The notes: generated by a model from the letters alone, not told the origin. Positions 15,933 through 24,871 are shown, counted from the first letter of the stretch. The stretch: DNA of 42,282 bases from an uncultured Collinsella sp. (GCA_900544225.1 UQUD01000006.1:1-42282); one strand, 5' to 3'. Numbers and translations are program-made.

Positions 15933-17873
15933 GTGGCAGGTCACGACAACATTCCAACACTTGCCGAGCAGGTTTCGCGCGTTCCCACGCAACCCGGCTG
16001 CTACCTTTGGAAAGATGCCAAGGGTGATGTCATCTATGTGGGCAAGGCAAAAAACCTGCGTGCCCGTATGCGTCAATACGTGACGCTGCAGGACGAGCGT
16101 CAAAAGATCCCGCTCATGATGCAGCTGGTGGCGAGCTTCGACTATATCGTGGTGGAGACCGAGCACGAGGCATTGGTGCTCGAGCGCAATCTGATTGGCC
16201 AGTACCATCCGTACTTTAACGTCGATCTCAAAGACGATAAAAGCTATCCCTTTATCGCCATTACCAAGAGCGACTTGTTTCCGGCTATTAAATACACGCG
16301 AGAGCGTCATAAACCGGGAACGCGCTATTTTGGCCCCTATACCGATAGCCGTGCGGCGCGTGAGACCATCGATACGCTACGCAAGGTTATTCCTATTTGC
16401 TCGGCATCCTGTGCGGAATGGCGCCGCTGCCGCCGCATCGTCGAATCTCATAAGGGCGAAGAAGACATCGTCAATATGATTTGCGCGCAAAACGGGCGTC
16501 CCTGCTTTGACTACCATGTCGGGCGCGGGCCGGGCGCATGCATCGGCGCGATTTCCCCTGCCGACTATGCCAAGAACGTCAAACGTGTCGAACGTTTCTT
16601 GTCGGGCCATCGCAAGGATGTCGTTGACGAGCTTACGTCCGAGATGACGGAGGCAGCCGAGACGCTCGATTTTGAGCGTGCGGCGCGCGTCAAGCGTCGC
16701 CTGGAAGTCATTAGGGGCCTGGACGATCGCCAACAGGTCGTTTTTCCATCGAGCGTCGATATCGACGTCATCGGCTTCTATCGCGAAGAGACTATCTCTG
16801 CCGCCTGTGTCTTTGTCGTTCGCGAGGGCCGAACGGTTCGAACTTGTGAGTTCATCCTCGATAAAGGCCTGGATGTCGACGAGGAAGAGCTTCAATCGGG
16901 CTTTCTTAAGCGCTATTACGACGAGACGGCTGATATTCCAGCCGAGATCAATCTCTCTGTCGAGCTTGAGGACGCCGAAGCGTTGGGGGAGTGGCTTGCG
17001 GGCAAGCGCGAACGCTCTTGCCATCTCCATAGGCCGCAGCGCGGCGAAAAGCACCGCCTGCTCGATATGGCTTCCAAAAATGCGCGCCATGCCCTCATGC
17101 GCTACATGATGCGCACGGGGTATGCTGACGATCGCACTAATCAGGCGCTCCTGGAGCTCGAAAGCGCGCTGGCGCTGCCTGCGCCGCCGTTGCGCATCGA
17201 GTGCTTCGATATCTCGACGTTGCACGGCACCTTTACCGTCGCTTCGATGGTGGTATTTACCAACGGCCGTGCCGACAAGGGCCAGTATCGTCGCTTTAAA
17301 ATTCAGGCCGAATTGGACGAGGCGAACGACTTCGTATCGATGTCCGAGGTTCTGGGGCGTCGCTATGCTCCCGAGCGCATGGCGGACGAGCGCTTTGGCT
17401 CGCGCCCCGATTTGCTCGTTGTCGATGGCGGCAAACCGCAATTGACCGCTGCAATTAAGCAACTTGAGGCGCTTGGCCTCGATATACCAGTTTGTGGCTT
17501 GGCAAAGGCCGATGAGGAAGTTTTCGTGCCGTGGGACGAGACCCCCGTCGTGCTGCCGACCGGCTCCGCTTCGCTTTATCTGATCAAGCAGGTTCGCGAT
17601 GAATCCCACCGATTTGCGATTACGTTCCATCGCGAGTTGCGCGATAAGGCTATGACGGTTTCGGTGCTTGACGACGTTCCGGGCGTGGGACCCACCAGAA
17701 AACGTGCCATTATGCGCCATTTTGGCTCGATGAAGCGTTTGCGCGCGGCAAGCGAGCAGGAGATTGCGGAAGTTCGAGGCGTTCCGGCCGATGTCGCCAA
17801 AGCGGTCCACGAGGCACTTGTTGCATGGAATGCCGAGCGCGCCCAGGCATCGGCCAGCCGTTCCGAAAACTAA
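15933..17873 (+). CDS. uvrC: UvrABC system protein C
   Basis: Dual-incision nuclease of nucleotide excision repair, recruited by UvrB. The 646-residue product has the GIY-YIG domain at the N-terminus (PGCYLWKDAKGDVIYVGKAKNLRAR) for the 3' cut, a central UVR domain (LDFERAARVKRRL) that pairs with UvrB, an RNase H-like domain for the 5' cut (IECFDISTLHGTFTVASMVVF and LLVVDGGKPQL), and C-terminal helix-hairpin-helix motifs (LDDVPGVGPTRKRAIMRHFGS). I prefer GTG 15933, which has AGTAGG at 5-nt spacing, over the in-frame GTG 15927, which has no site. It is closely spaced after murJ. In many actinobacteria rapZ follows uvrC directly; here an 11-kb accessory block intervenes. Confidence 0.96.
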   Translation: MAGHDNIPTLAEQVSRVPTQPGCYLWKDAKGDVIYVGKAKNLRARMRQYVTLQDERQKIPLMMQLVASFDYIVVETEHEALVLERNLIGQYHPYFNVDLKDDKSYPFIAITKSDLFPAIKYTRERHKPGTRYFGPYTDSRAARETIDTLRKVIPICSASCAEWRRCRRIVESHKGEEDIVNMICAQNGRPCFDYHVGRGPGACIGAISPADYAKNVKRVERFLSGHRKDVVDELTSEMTEAAETLDFERAARVKRRLEVIRGLDDRQQVVFPSSVDIDVIGFYREETISAACVFVVREGRTVRTCEFILDKGLDVDEEELQSGFLKRYYDETADIPAEINLSVELEDAEALGEWLAGKRERSCHLHRPQRGEKHRLLDMASKNARHALMRYMMRTGYADDRTNQALLELESALALPAPPLRIECFDISTLHGTFTVASMVVFTNGRADKGQYRRFKIQAELDEANDFVSMSEVLGRRYAPERMADERFGSRPDLLVVDGGKPQLTAAIKQLEALGLDIPVCGLAKADEEVFVPWDETPVVLPTGSASLYLIKQVRDESHRFAITFHRELRDKAMTVSVLDDVPGVGPTRKRAIMRHFGSMKRLRAASEQEIAEVRGVPADVAKAVHEALVAWNAERAQASASRSEN

Positions 17874-18238
17874 ACGCGCTTCTAAACAACTGATATACAT
17901 GATTGGCTGATTTTCAATCATTTATTTCGCGGCGATTACCTGCTGATTTCGGGTTTTATTAACGCTAAAACGTTTGACTAGCCATGGTGAATAACCCTGC
18001 TATCCTGCGGGTTGACGAAGACTGATATCTCACCTCGCCGATACATACTGTCTGTCGAATCGTTTGTCAATGAATTCGGTGAACGGTAGTAAATACCGTT
18101 CAAGCGTATGTATGTATCGGTCGCCGAGCGCGGCACCCAAGTTGGGTTTGTCGGTAGGTAAGGTATATATCGTCCGCAAGTTGCGCGGGGGCAAGTCTAG
18201 GTGCTCCCGGGTAAGATTCTCTATTGATAGGAGAAGAC
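17874..18238 (+). promoter_or_regulatory. Regulatory gap and leader upstream of the sialate-type ABC operon
   Basis: A 365-nt gap without a gene. In order it holds: a weak stem ATGATTG/CAATCAT (17899-17905 with 17915-17921) that may end uvrC; an AAAACGTTT core (17967-17975) like LacI-type operators; a nested inverted repeat at 18038-18120; a small ACCCA/TGGGT hairpin (18127-18139); and the AGGAG site at 18229-18233 for the binding protein. A TTGACT at about 17974 has no well-spaced -10. No T-box, purine or other riboswitch core was recognised. Confidence 0.5.
18038..18120. repeat. Nested inverted repeat in the operon leader
   Basis: Outer arms CCGATACATAC (18038-18048) and GTATGTATCGG (18110-18120) are perfect complements. 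They enclose an inner perfect hairpin with a 9-bp stem (18080-18088 with 18094-18102, arm TGAACGGTA). The arrangement could be an RNA leader fold or two stacked operators. Confidence 0.6.
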
Positions 18239-19852
18239 ATGGCCATCATCAACAAGGGTATGTCCAGGCGTTCGTTCCTCGGCCTCACCGGCAGCGTCGC
18301 TGCTGTCGCAGGGCTTGGTCTCACCGGCTGCGGTGGCAGCTCTAGCGACGAGGGTTCCGCTTCCGGTTCCACCGATTCCGCCAACCGTGGCGGCGGCGTG
18401 ATCACCGCTGGTTCCGCTTACGCTCCGTCCAGCTTCGACCCCGCCAGCACCGGCTCCGCTGTGGGCCTGGGTGCTAACTGGCACGTCGTCGAGGGCCTCT
18501 ACGGCATCGATTACCACGACTACAGCACCTTCAACGAGCTCGCCACCGACGACCCCAAGTCTGTGGACGACACCACTTTCGAGGTTACCATCCGCAAGGG
18601 CGCCAAGTTCTCCGATGGCACCGAGGTCACCGCTGACGATGTCGTTGCCTCCTACACCGCTTGCGCCGCTTCCGCTACCTATGCTCCGTTCTTCCAGCCC
18701 TTCGAGTCCATCGAGGCTAAGGACGCCAGCACCGTGACGGTCAAGACCAAGGTCCCCAACTTCTCTCTGCTCAAGGATCGTCTTGCCATCATCCGCGTTA
18801 CCCCGGCCACCCAGACCGAGGAGGATCGCGCCAAGCAGCCGATCGGCTCCGGCCCCTGGATGTACGACTCTATCTCCGATACCGAGATCACCCTGGTTCC
18901 CAACCCCGAGTACAACGGTGAGTATGCTGCCGAGGATAAGAAGATCCAGTACAGCATCCTGACCGACCCCACCGCTCGCGTTACCGCTCAGCAGGAGGGC
19001 TCCACGCTCGTTATGGAGCTCGTTACCGCTGACGCCGTCGACCAGCTCGAGAGCGCCGGCTGCAAGATCGATAACGTTCAGGGTTTCGGCACCCGCTTCA
19101 TCATGTTCAACGTCGCCAAGGAGCCTTGGAACAACGTCAAGGTCCGTCAGGCTGTCATGTATGCGCTCGACACCGAGAAGATGGTCAGCAACACCTTCGC
19201 CGGCCTTGCCACCGCTGCCAGCTGCTACCTGCCCAAGAGCTTCACCAATTATCATGAGGCTTCCACGGTGTACAAGACCGACGCCAAGAAGGCTAAGAAG
19301 CTCATCGAGGAGTCCGGCATCACCCCGGGTGCCATCACCCTGCGCACCACCGACAACGAGCAGATCAAGGGCATGGCCGCCCAGGTCAAGAACGACCTCG
19401 ACGCTCTCGGCTTTGAGGTGACCATCCAGACCGATACCTCGCCGGCCACCTACGCTGCCATCGACGGCGGCGAGGCCTACGATATCCTCCTTGCCCCTGG
19501 CGATCCTTCCTGCTTCGGCGCTGACCCCGACCTGCTGCTCAACTGGTGGTATGGCGACAACGTCTGGATGCAGACCCGTTGCCCGTGGAAGGAGTCCGCT
19601 GAGTGGCAGAAGCTTCACGGTCTCATGGACGAGGCTCTTGCCGCCGAGGGCGACGAGCAGCAGAAGAAGTGGAACGAGTGCTTCGACATCATCGCCGACA
19701 ACGCCGTTCTGTACCCCGTTGTCCACGTCAAGACCGTCTCCGCTTCCTGGGACGATCCGTCCACCGCGCCCAACGGCGAGGCTCTCGACGGCTTCAAGGG
19801 CATCGGCACGACGAGCATGTCCTTCAGGGGCGTTGCGACCGTCAAGGCGTAA
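18239..19852 (+). CDS. SBP family 5 lipoprotein, candidate sialic-acid binding protein
   Basis: Extracytoplasmic solute-binding protein of a peptide-family ABC importer. The 537-residue product has a signal with a twin-arginine motif (SRRSFLGL, from residue 9), a hydrophobic stretch and the lipobox LTGC, so the mature protein should be a Tat- or Sec-exported lipoprotein. A low-complexity Gly/Ser linker follows, then the SBP_bac_5 fold (SFDPASTG, FSDGTEVTADDVVAS, KQPIGSGPW). ATG 18239 has AGGAG five nt upstream. Codon use is strongly biased, as in gap. Family membership suggests peptides, opines, nickel or oligosaccharides; the downstream nan-type genes make a sialate ligand most likely. That is inference from context. 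Confidence 0.85.
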   Translation: MAIINKGMSRRSFLGLTGSVAAVAGLGLTGCGGSSSDEGSASGSTDSANRGGGVITAGSAYAPSSFDPASTGSAVGLGANWHVVEGLYGIDYHDYSTFNELATDDPKSVDDTTFEVTIRKGAKFSDGTEVTADDVVASYTACAASATYAPFFQPFESIEAKDASTVTVKTKVPNFSLLKDRLAIIRVTPATQTEEDRAKQPIGSGPWMYDSISDTEITLVPNPEYNGEYAAEDKKIQYSILTDPTARVTAQQEGSTLVMELVTADAVDQLESAGCKIDNVQGFGTRFIMFNVAKEPWNNVKVRQAVMYALDTEKMVSNTFAGLATAASCYLPKSFTNYHEASTVYKTDAKKAKKLIEESGITPGAITLRTTDNEQIKGMAAQVKNDLDALGFEVTIQTDTSPATYAAIDGGEAYDILLAPGDPSCFGADPDLLLNWWYGDNVWMQTRCPWKESAEWQKLHGLMDEALAAEGDEQQKKWNECFDIIADNAVLYPVVHVKTVSASWDDPSTAPNGEALDGFKGIGTTSMSFRGVATVKA

Positions 19853-19914
19853 GACTCGCTTGAGTCTGTATGCAGGATGTCGGCCGTTGGGACCGTATCC
19901 TCATAGTTGAAACA

Positions 19915-19969
19915 AAGACCCGGGCGGCAACGATGTCGCTCGGGTCTTGTAATGAGTATCCGTACTCAT
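19915..19969 (+). terminator. Hairpin pair between binding-protein and permease genes
   Basis: AAGACCCG (19915-19922) pairs with CGGGTCTT (19941-19948), with further GGCG pairing inside. A second perfect stem ATGAGTA/TACTCAT follows (19952-19958 with 19963-19969). No T tract follows the first stem, so it may be a partial terminator or 3' stabiliser that keeps the binding protein more abundant than the permeases, as is common in such operons. Confidence 0.55.
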
Positions 19970-20009
19970 ATACCAGTTGGTCCTACCGACAAAAGAAAGG
20001 GGAGAGAAC

Positions 20010-20966
20010 GTGAACAACTTGCTACGTTTGATTGGAAGGCGTCTTGTGGCCCTGCCGATCATGGCATTGGGCGTCACCGTCCTGGTGTTCTTCCTTATGT
20101 CGTTCTCCAAGACCGACCCCGCCTACACGGCGTTGGGTGACGGTGCCTCGCCCGAGGCGGTTGCCGAGTACCATGAGAAGTATGGTCTGGACGACCCCTG
20201 GCCTGTGCGCTACGTGCGCTATATGGGCGATTTGATTCATGGCGACATGGGTACCTACGGCGCTGCCCGCAACTCCGTTGCCAAGCGCATCTCCACGGCC
20301 CTGCCCGTCACGATGCAGCTGACCTTCATCGGTCTTGCCATCGGTGCGGTCGTTTCGTTTTTGCTCGGCGTCATCGCGGCACTGTATCGCGACAAATGGC
20401 CGGACCAAGTGATCCGCGTCTTTTCCATCGCCGGCTTGGCAACCCCGTCGTTCTGGCTTGCCGTTCTGTTGATCCTGCTGTTCTCTTCCTACCTTAAGGT
20501 GCTCCCGGCATCGGGTGCTCTGCCTCACTTCACCACGAATCCGGTTGGCTATCTGGGACGTATGATCATGCCCGCTATCGCCTTGGCATTTCCGCTGACG
20601 GGCCAGATGACTCGTATCGTGCGTACCGCCATGGTCGAGGAGCTCGACAAGGACTATGTCCGTATGGCTCGTGGCGCCGGCGTTCCCGAGAAGGTCGTCG
20701 TCGGCATCAACGTTCTTCGCAATGCGCTGATCACCCCGGTCACCACCCTCGGTCTTAAGATCGGCTACCTCATGGGCGGCGCCGTCGTCATCGAGGTTAT
20801 CTTCAACCTCCCCGGCATGGGCACTGCGATTCTGCAGGGCGTTCAGGGCAACGAGGCGAACCTGGTTCAGGGCGTCGTTATCGTCGTTGCTCTTGCCTTC
20901 ATCATCATCAACATCGTGGTTGACATGCTCTACCTGCTCATCAACCCGCGCATCAGGACGGTGTAG
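20010..20966 (+). CDS. ABC transporter permease, OppB/DppB type
   Basis: First membrane subunit of the importer, 318 residues with about six hydrophobic segments. RLIGRRLVALPIMALGVTVLVFFLMS is the typical N-terminal helix of DppB proteins, and the EAA loop (EELDKDYVRMARGAGVPEKVVVGINVLRNA) marks the ATPase contact. GTG 20010 has AAGGGGAG upstream; an earlier in-frame ATG at 19977 lies before that site. The permease-ATPase fusion gene starts 3 nt after its stop. Codon bias matches that of the binding protein. Confidence 0.9.
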   Translation: MNNLLRLIGRRLVALPIMALGVTVLVFFLMSFSKTDPAYTALGDGASPEAVAEYHEKYGLDDPWPVRYVRYMGDLIHGDMGTYGAARNSVAKRISTALPVTMQLTFIGLAIGAVVSFLLGVIAALYRDKWPDQVIRVFSIAGLATPSFWLAVLLILLFSSYLKVLPASGALPHFTTNPVGYLGRMIMPAIALAFPLTGQMTRIVRTAMVEELDKDYVRMARGAGVPEKVVVGINVLRNALITPVTTLGLKIGYLMGGAVVIEVIFNLPGMGTAILQGVQGNEANLVQGVVIVVALAFIIINIVVDMLYLLINPRIRTV

Positions 20967-20969
20967 ATT

Positions 20970-22985
20970 ATGGTAAAGATTCGAGAGAAGCAAACCGAGC
21001 AGCTCGAGAAGGCTGCCTCCAAGGGGCTCAAGCTCGGTGGCTGGAAGAAGATGACGCTGTCTTCTAAGATTGCCGCCGTCGTGCTGGTGCTGGTCGCCCT
21101 GACTGCGATTTTGGCGCCCCTTCTTGCCCCCTATAGCCCGGTCGAGATCTTTACGGCTCGCCAGGCTCCCGGCAACGGATTTATCTTCGGTACCGACGAT
21201 AAGGGCCGCGACATTCTGTCGCGTATGCTCTACGGTGGTCGTTACTCGCTGATTATCGGCTTTGGCGCCACTGCCATGGCTCTGGTCTGCGGCTCGGTCG
21301 TGGGCGCCCTTGCAGCGGTTTCGCGCAAGTCTATCTCTGAGGCGATCATGCGTATCCTGGACATCATCATGTCCATCCCGGGTATCGCCCTCGCAGCCGT
21401 TTTCGTCTCCATCCTGGGCAATTCCGTGCCGTCGATCATTTTCGCCATCGGCTTTATGTACACTCCGCAGATCGCCCGTATCGTGCGCGCCAACATCGTG
21501 TCCGAGTACGGTGAGGACTATGTCCGCGCGGTCATCGTGTCCGGCGCCAAGGCTCCGTGGATTCTGATCAAGCATGTTCTGCGCAACTGCATCGCTCCGA
21601 TCATGGTCTTCACCGTTACCCTGGTCGCAGACGCCATCATCTTCGAGGCCTCGCTGACCTTCATCGGCGCCGGCATCCAGGAGCCCACCGCTACCTGGGG
21701 CAACATCCTCGCCGACGCCCGCGGCGGCGTGCTCGCTGGCCGTTGGTGGCAGGCACTGTTCCCGGGCCTGGCCATTATGATCACCTGCCTGGCGCTCAAC
21801 ATCCTCTCCGAGGGTATTACCGACGCCATGGCCGCTGCTCCCTCCGCCGCCCTGGATCCGACCGATTCCTCCAAGCGTCGCGAGGCCGATCTGCTGGTCT
21901 CCGACCCCGTTCGTGCCTACAAGGAGCAGGCTCAGTCCCTCTCCGCTCGCCTTGGCGCCCTGCGCGATGTCGAGCTCAAGCGTAACGACCGCCATGTGCC
22001 CGACGAGTCTGTCGAGCCGATTCTCTCGGTCCGTGACTTCTGCATTCAGTTTGAGCACCACGGTGACATCAACGTCGTCGACCACGTCAACTTTGACGTC
22101 CGTCCCGGCCAGACCATGGGCCTGGTAGGCGAGTCCGGCTGCGGTAAGTCCATCACCACGCTGGCCATCATGGGCCTGACCGACGATGACGAGCACCTCT
22201 CCGGCGAGGTTCTCTGGGAGGGCCGCGACCTGCTCAAGATGAGCAAGAAGGAGTGGTTCGGCCTGCGCGGTACCGATATCGCCATGGTCTATCAGGACGC
22301 CCTGTCCTCGCTCAACCCCTCCATGCTCATTTCCGCCCAGATGAAGCAGCTCACCAAGCGCGGCGGCACCCGTAGCGCCGAGGAGCTCCTGGAGCTCGTG
22401 GGCCTCGACCCCAAGCGTACGCTCGAGAGCTATCCGCATGAGCTTTCCGGTGGTCAGCGTCAGCGCGTTCTGATCGCTATGGCCCTTACCCGCGACCCCA
22501 AGCTGGTCATCTGCGACGAGCCCACGACCGCTCTGGACGTTACCGTCCAGAAGCAGGTCATCAAGCTGCTTAACGACCTTCAGGCCAAGCTCGGCTTTGC
22601 CATGATCTTCGTTTCGCACGACCTGGCACTGGTCGCCGAGGTCGCCCATAACATCACGGTTATGTACGCCGGCCAGGTTATCGAGCAGGCGCCCACCAAG
22701 GAGCTGCTTACCAACCCGATCCACGAGTACACTCGCGGTCTTCTGGGTTCCGTCCTGTCCATCGAGAGCGGTTCGGGCCGCCTGCACCAGGTGCCCGGCG
22801 CCGTTCCGAGCCCGCGCGATTTCCCCAAGGGCGATCGCTTCGCACCCCGCTCGAGTCATCCGCGCATTGGCCTGGACACCCGTCCGGTCTTCAAGCGCGT
22901 GCCCGGCACCGAGCACTTCTATTCCGAGCTCCCCGACGAGGTGCTCAAGGCAAATGGTTTGACCCCTCACGCGGAGGTGATGTAG
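20970..22985 (+). CDS. Permease-ATPase fusion (OppC-OppD type)
   Basis: A 671-residue fusion of the second permease and the first ATPase of the importer. Residues 30-290 are an OppC/DppC permease with six hydrophobic segments and the EAA loop (EYGEDYVRAVIVSGAKAPWIL, 179-199). A linker of about 55 residues leads to an ABC ATPase: Walker A GESGCGKS (387-394), Q-loop YQD near 441, signature LSGGQ (492-496) and Walker B with CDEPTTALD. The C-terminal oligopeptide-type tail keeps VPGAVPSPRDFPKGDRFAPRS, but every cysteine of the usual CxFxPRC...C motif is replaced. It sits 3 nt after the permease and abuts the next ATPase. A fused subunit is also known in peptide-family sialate importers of Corynebacterium and relatives. 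Confidence 0.9.
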   Translation: MVKIREKQTEQLEKAASKGLKLGGWKKMTLSSKIAAVVLVLVALTAILAPLLAPYSPVEIFTARQAPGNGFIFGTDDKGRDILSRMLYGGRYSLIIGFGATAMALVCGSVVGALAAVSRKSISEAIMRILDIIMSIPGIALAAVFVSILGNSVPSIIFAIGFMYTPQIARIVRANIVSEYGEDYVRAVIVSGAKAPWILIKHVLRNCIAPIMVFTVTLVADAIIFEASLTFIGAGIQEPTATWGNILADARGGVLAGRWWQALFPGLAIMITCLALNILSEGITDAMAAAPSAALDPTDSSKRREADLLVSDPVRAYKEQAQSLSARLGALRDVELKRNDRHVPDESVEPILSVRDFCIQFEHHGDINVVDHVNFDVRPGQTMGLVGESGCGKSITTLAIMGLTDDDEHLSGEVLWEGRDLLKMSKKEWFGLRGTDIAMVYQDALSSLNPSMLISAQMKQLTKRGGTRSAEELLELVGLDPKRTLESYPHELSGGQRQRVLIAMALTRDPKLVICDEPTTALDVTVQKQVIKLLNDLQAKLGFAMIFVSHDLALVAEVAHNITVMYAGQVIEQAPTKELLTNPIHEYTRGLLGSVLSIESGSGRLHQVPGAVPSPRDFPKGDRFAPRSSHPRIGLDTRPVFKRVPGTEHFYSELPDEVLKANGLTPHAEVM

Positions 22986-23813
22986 ATGAGCGAGACCGCA
23001 GTCAACGGCGTCGAGCCGATCATCTTCCTTGATGACGTCCACGTCACCTTTAGGACCCGTACCGGCTCGATTCTGCACCCCAACCTGGTTCACGCCGTCC
23101 AGGGTGTAACGATTAAGCTCATGCCCGGACAGACCATCGGCATCGTCGGCGAGTCTGGTTGCGGAAAGTCCACCACGGCTAACGTCATGTGCGGCCTGCA
23201 GGCCCCCACGAGCGGCAAGGTCTACTTTAAGGGCAAGGACGTTACCAAACGTACCGCCGAGGACCGTCGCCACATGGGTCGCGTCATCTCGGTCGTGTTC
23301 CAGAACCCGGCCACGGCGCTCAATCCCCGCATGGTCGTTCGCGAGCAACTGCTCGACCCCATGCGCGTCCACAACCTGGGTACCGAGGCCGAGCAGGAGA
23401 AGCGCGTCAAGGAGCTCTTGGAGCTCACCGGCCTGCCCAGCTCCGCCGCCGAGGTTCTTCCTGGCCAGCTTTCGGGCGGCCAGCGCCAGCGCGTGGCAAT
23501 TGCCCGTGCCCTGTCGCTGAACCCCGATGCCATCATCGCCGACGAGCCCACCTCGGCTCTGGACGTTTCGGTCCGCGCGCAGATTCTGAACCTGCTGACC
23601 GACCTTAAGAAGGAGCTCGGCCTGGCCATGGTGTTCATTAGCCATGACATCCAGACGGTCCGCTATATCTCTGACGACATCATCGTTATGAATGGCGGCA
23701 AGATCGTCGAGCAGGGCGAGGCCAAGCAGGTCTTCCAGCACCCTCAGGACCCCTACACCAAGATGCTGCTCGGCGCTGCGCCGTCGCTGCTGCATCCCAA
23801 GCTCGGCGAGTAG
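22986..23813 (+). CDS. ABC transporter ATPase, OppF/DppF type, short form
   Basis: Second ATPase of the importer, 275 residues. Walker A is GESGCGKS (55-62), the signature is LSGGQRQRVAIA, Walker B ends in ADEPTSALD, and the switch histidine lies in FISHDIQ. The protein stops at PSLLHPKLGE, about 60-70 residues earlier than conventional OppF, so it lacks the whole C-terminal oligo_HPY extension. The ATG follows the preceding stop with no gap. With the fusion protein it makes the asymmetric ATPase pair; the paralogue at 41.1 kb keeps the extension. Confidence 0.9.
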   Translation: MSETAVNGVEPIIFLDDVHVTFRTRTGSILHPNLVHAVQGVTIKLMPGQTIGIVGESGCGKSTTANVMCGLQAPTSGKVYFKGKDVTKRTAEDRRHMGRVISVVFQNPATALNPRMVVREQLLDPMRVHNLGTEAEQEKRVKELLELTGLPSSAAEVLPGQLSGGQRQRVAIARALSLNPDAIIADEPTSALDVSVRAQILNLLTDLKKELGLAMVFISHDIQTVRYISDDIIVMNGGKIVEQGEAKQVFQHPQDPYTKMLLGAAPSLLHPKLGE

Positions 23814-23829
23814 CCTCGCTTTCCCTCCC

Positions 23830-23857
23830 GTGCGCCCGGTTCCCTTGCCGGGCGCAC
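23830..23857 (+). repeat. Strong intergenic hairpin
   Basis: GTGCGCCCGG (23830-23839) pairs perfectly with CCGGGCGCAC (23848-23857) around an 8-nt loop. It stands between the transporter genes and the esterase gene. No T tract follows, so it may modulate readthrough or mRNA decay rather than stop transcription fully. Confidence 0.65.
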
Positions 23858-23893
23858 CTCCGTTGCGATTTCGAAAGGTTGGGTTCACGAGCC

Positions 23894-24871
23894 ATGCCAA
23901 GTGCTCAGGAGCTACAACAGCAATTTGGTGAATATCGAGGCGCCATGCCCCGTCCATCAGATTTCGATCTCTTTTGGAAGGATCGCATGGCCGAGGCTGA
24001 CGCCGTCGGGCTTGACTATGCGATCGAGGCGGCATCGGTCACCGATGCCGTGACCTGCCAGCTTTTCGATCTCTGGTATACCGGCATGTGTGGCGCTCGC
24101 CTGCACGCCAAGTACCTTAAACCTGTCTCGGACGAGCCCATGCCATTGGTACTTCAGTTCCATGGATATCCAGGTGCGAGTCGCAGCTGGTTTGAGCAGG
24201 CATCGTTTGCGGGCATGGGCATGGCGCTCATTGCTCTCGATTGTCCTGGTCAAGGAGGTCCGTCCGAGGACATTGGCGGATTTGAGGGCACAACGGTCGC
24301 GGGCCATATCGTCGCCGGTATCGACGGTGACCCGGCCAACCTCTACTATGTCCGCTTGCACCAAGATATTCGCATTCTGTGCCGTATTGTTCGCGAGCTC
24401 GAGGGCATCGATCTTGCCCGTGTGTTTGTGAACGGCGCGTCGCAGGGCGGCGGTTTGGGTATAGCGACCTGTGCGCTTAACAGCGAGCTTATCAATCGCG
24501 CCGCCATCCTCTATCCCTTCCTGTCGGATTTCCGCCTGGTCTGGGATTTGGATGCCGACGACATCGCCTACGAGGGCCTGCGCTATTGGTCTCGCTGGTT
24601 TGACGAGGACTCGACTCGTATCGACGAAGCCTATGCCAAGCTGGCGTACTTCGATTCCAAGAACTTTGCCCCCATGGTCAAATGCCCCGTGCTGTTTGGC
24701 ACGGGCACAGCCGATATCGTCTGCCCTCCGGCGACGCAGTTTGCAGTCTACAACAACCTGACCTGCGAAAAGCGTCATGAGTTCTTTGAAGGCTTCGGTC
24801 ACGAGGAGATTCAGGATTTTGACGATCTGATCATTCCGTTTTTCTGCAAGGGAGGGGAGGCTCATGTCTAA
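23894..24871 (+). CDS. AXE1-family acetylesterase, candidate sialate O-acetylesterase
   Basis: An alpha/beta-hydrolase of the acetylxylan esterase / cephalosporin-C deacetylase family, 325 residues and without a signal peptide, so it acts in the cytosol. PRPSDFDLFW near residue 19 is the family's N-terminal mark. The catalytic triad is visible: Ser183 in GASQGGG, Asp274 in GTADIV and His303 in GFGHEE, with FHGYPG (89-94) as the oxyanion region. The ATG at 23894 agrees with family starts; a TTG at 23879 lies too close to AAAGG to be used. It follows a sialate-type importer and precedes NanA/NanE-like genes, so removal of O-acetyl groups from imported sialic acids is a reasonable inference. Deacetylation of another sugar remains possible. 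Confidence 0.8.
   Translation: MPSAQELQQQFGEYRGAMPRPSDFDLFWKDRMAEADAVGLDYAIEAASVTDAVTCQLFDLWYTGMCGARLHAKYLKPVSDEPMPLVLQFHGYPGASRSWFEQASFAGMGMALIALDCPGQGGPSEDIGGFEGTTVAGHIVAGIDGDPANLYYVRLHQDIRILCRIVRELEGIDLARVFVNGASQGGGLGIATCALNSELINRAAILYPFLSDFRLVWDLDADDIAYEGLRYWSRWFDEDSTRIDEAYAKLAYFDSKNFAPMVKCPVLFGTGTADIVCPPATQFAVYNNLTCEKRHEFFEGFGHEEIQDFDDLIIPFFCKGGEAHV

Noticed and set aside
18038..18200. T-box or known riboswitch in the operon leader
   Set aside because: No specifier loop, no TGGTACCGCG-type anti-terminator and no purine, cobalamin or glmS core were recognised; only the inverted repeats can be supported.
18221..19726. A 501-codon open frame on the minus strand opposite the binding-protein gene
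   Set aside because: Low-complexity Gly/Val/Leu composition and full overlap with a recognised lipoprotein gene; an antisense artefact. The same holds for long minus frames opposite gap, pgk, gpmI and oppA.
22791..22985. Frameshift or truncation at the end of the fused ATPase
   Set aside because: The frame stays open and keeps the proline-rich part of the tail; only the cysteines are changed, so it reads as divergence, not damage.
20022..24035. A 1337-codon open frame on the minus strand
   Set aside because: It lies antisense to four well-supported transporter genes, is rich in His/Asp/Gln/Gly from complementing strongly biased codons, and matches no family. It is a shadow of codon bias in high-GC DNA.
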